Positions 63,276 to 64,000 of a stretch of 64,000 nt of DNA are shown here, piece by piece (the stretch's first letter is position 1; the number at the start of each line of letters is the position of its first letter). This DNA is from Alcaligenes pakistanensis (GTDB lineage: Bacteria; Pseudomonadota; Gammaproteobacteria; Burkholderiales; Burkholderiaceae_B): NCBI RefSeq assembly GCF_014652815.1, contig NZ_BMZN01000002.1, forward strand, positions 671,793 to 735,792. The letters run 5' to 3'. The notes under the pieces are model-generated. The model worked only from the letters and a program-made list of their open reading frames with translations. It searched no databases and was not told where the DNA came from. The position numbers and the translations under genes were made by a program.

Positions 63276-64000
63276 TTACGGCAAGGCTTGTGGGTCGATT
63301 TCCAGCTGGGGCAAGAGATCGTCCAGAAAGCGGCGAACAATAGAGGGTAAGCGGCGGCCAGCCAAGGCCTGTACTTCAATTTGGCGGTTCAATAAACCTC
63401 GCTCATGGATGAAGCTGGCTTGCAGCAAACCTTGTTCAATCAAATGGCGGGCGGACAATAAGGCAGAGACCGTCACTCCGGCACCGGATAAAGCGAACTG
63501 ATGCAAGGACTGCATATGGTTGCTGCTAAATACCGGGGCCAGACTTAGGTTCTGCGCACTGCAGGCCACATCCATCATTTGTCGCACGGTGGTGTCCGCA
63601 CCGGGCAAGGCCAGTGGATGGGCTAACAGACTTTTAAGGCTGATGCGCTCGGTGCGGGTGACGGGATGGCCGGGAACGGCCAGTGCCATGACGGGGGCGT
63701 CGCGCCGAAACAAGGTCTTGATGTCTTTTTCCGCTGTCTGGGTAAATTTGATGCCTATATCAATCTGCCCGCTTAATAAGAGCATGGTGATTTGGTGAGG
63801 CGGCAATACATCCAGCTGAAAGCGTATGCCCTGGTTCTTTTGACGGAATTGGGCAATACATTGGGGCAGCAACTGAGCAGCCAGACCTTCAGACGAGGCA
63901 ATGCGGATTAGGCCGGTTTGCAGCCCTTGCAGGGCGGCAATATCGTGCAAAGTACGCTCGGCATCCAGAGCGCTGCGACGGGCGTGGGCTAATAACAGTT
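63276..64000 (-). CDS. LysR-type regulator, 5' part outside the window
   Basis: The reading frame stays open to the right edge, giving the linker helix (LLLAHARRSALDAERTLHDIAALQGLQ) and the whole effector domain from GLIRIASSEGLAAQLLPQCIAQFRQKNQ to the end. The DNA-binding domain lies beyond 64000. The gene is on the same strand as the Bug receptor and GGT genes, so it may be a regulator at the head of that group. Confidence 0.88.
   Translation of the reverse strand, partial: LLLAHARRSALDAERTLHDIAALQGLQTGLIRIASSEGLAAQLLPQCIAQFRQKNQGIRFQLDVLPPHQITMLLLSGQIDIGIKFTQTAEKDIKTLFRRDAPVMALAVPGHPVTRTERISLKSLLAHPLALPGADTTVRQMMDVACSAQNLSLAPVFSSNHMQSLHQFALSGAGVTVSALLSARHLIEQGLLQASFIHERGLLNRQIEVQALAGRRLPSIVRRFLDDLLPQLEIDPQALP

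Overview
The window looks like ordinary chromosome from a betaproteobacterium of the family Alcaligenaceae, most likely Alcaligenes or a close relative. This is inferred from the gene content and order: ppx/ppk/pst, a Bug-family solute receptor, a fused indolepyruvate oxidoreductase, PaaX and a PACE efflux pump. It was not tested by any search. I saw no transposase, integrase, prophage, CRISPR array or rRNA gene. Coding density is high, and most gaps are promoters or hairpin terminators.

Layout. 0-8 kb: phosphate block, with ppx facing away from ppk, then pstS-pstC-pstA-pstB. A near-perfect Pho box precedes pstS and an attenuator-like hairpin follows it. 8-13.5 kb: an acyl-CoA synthetase and a two-component system, with one PepSY-type secreted protein in its operon and a second, PepSY-like one facing away from it. 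13.5-16.1 kb: DoxX, a signal-less solute-binding-like protein, and a LysR regulator facing a PACE (AceI-type) efflux pump. 16.2-19.2 kb: two identical tRNA-Pro(UGG) genes bracket a Tat-exported flavin amine oxidase, a periplasmic cytochrome c and a small membrane protein. 19.3-27.4 kb: an LtaS-type sulfatase, a fused indolepyruvate ferredoxin oxidoreductase with a divergent LysR gene, and outer-membrane phospholipase A. 27.6-33.5 kb: tRNA-Arg, DUF485-actP, a PaaX-type repressor, cardiolipin synthase and tRNA-His. 33.7-37.2 kb: yciO, a site-2 protease-like gene and dapA-bamC. 37.5-38.2 kb: a Fur-box-controlled mini pair, a region-4-only sigma-like protein and a FecR-N-terminus-like membrane protein. 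38.2-42.7 kb: a biotin operon led by a cytochrome P450 (P450-bioF-bioA-bioD). 43-49 kb: a BenE transporter, RoxA-type ribosomal oxygenase and mutS. 49-57.6 kb: an iron-uptake block with two Fur boxes, a YncE-like beta-propeller, a TonB-dependent receptor, and a MacA-MacB-TolC-type exporter. 57.5-64 kb: nagB, an ABC exporter, a cytoplasmic gamma-glutamyltransferase coupled to a Bug-type receptor, and the 3' part of a LysR gene that runs off the window.

How the genes fit together. The phosphate genes form a starvation module: uptake by Pst, storage as polyphosphate by Ppk, release by Ppx. Three Fur-box-like sites (37496, 49115 and 52689) point to an iron regulon at this locus; the receptor/exporter block resembles the pyoverdine PvdRT-OpmQ arrangement without biosynthetic genes. 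The parts most worth following are the P450-led biotin operon, the Fur-controlled mini sigma/anti-sigma pair, the amine oxidase/cytochrome c pair between duplicated tRNA genes, and the Fur-controlled exporter.
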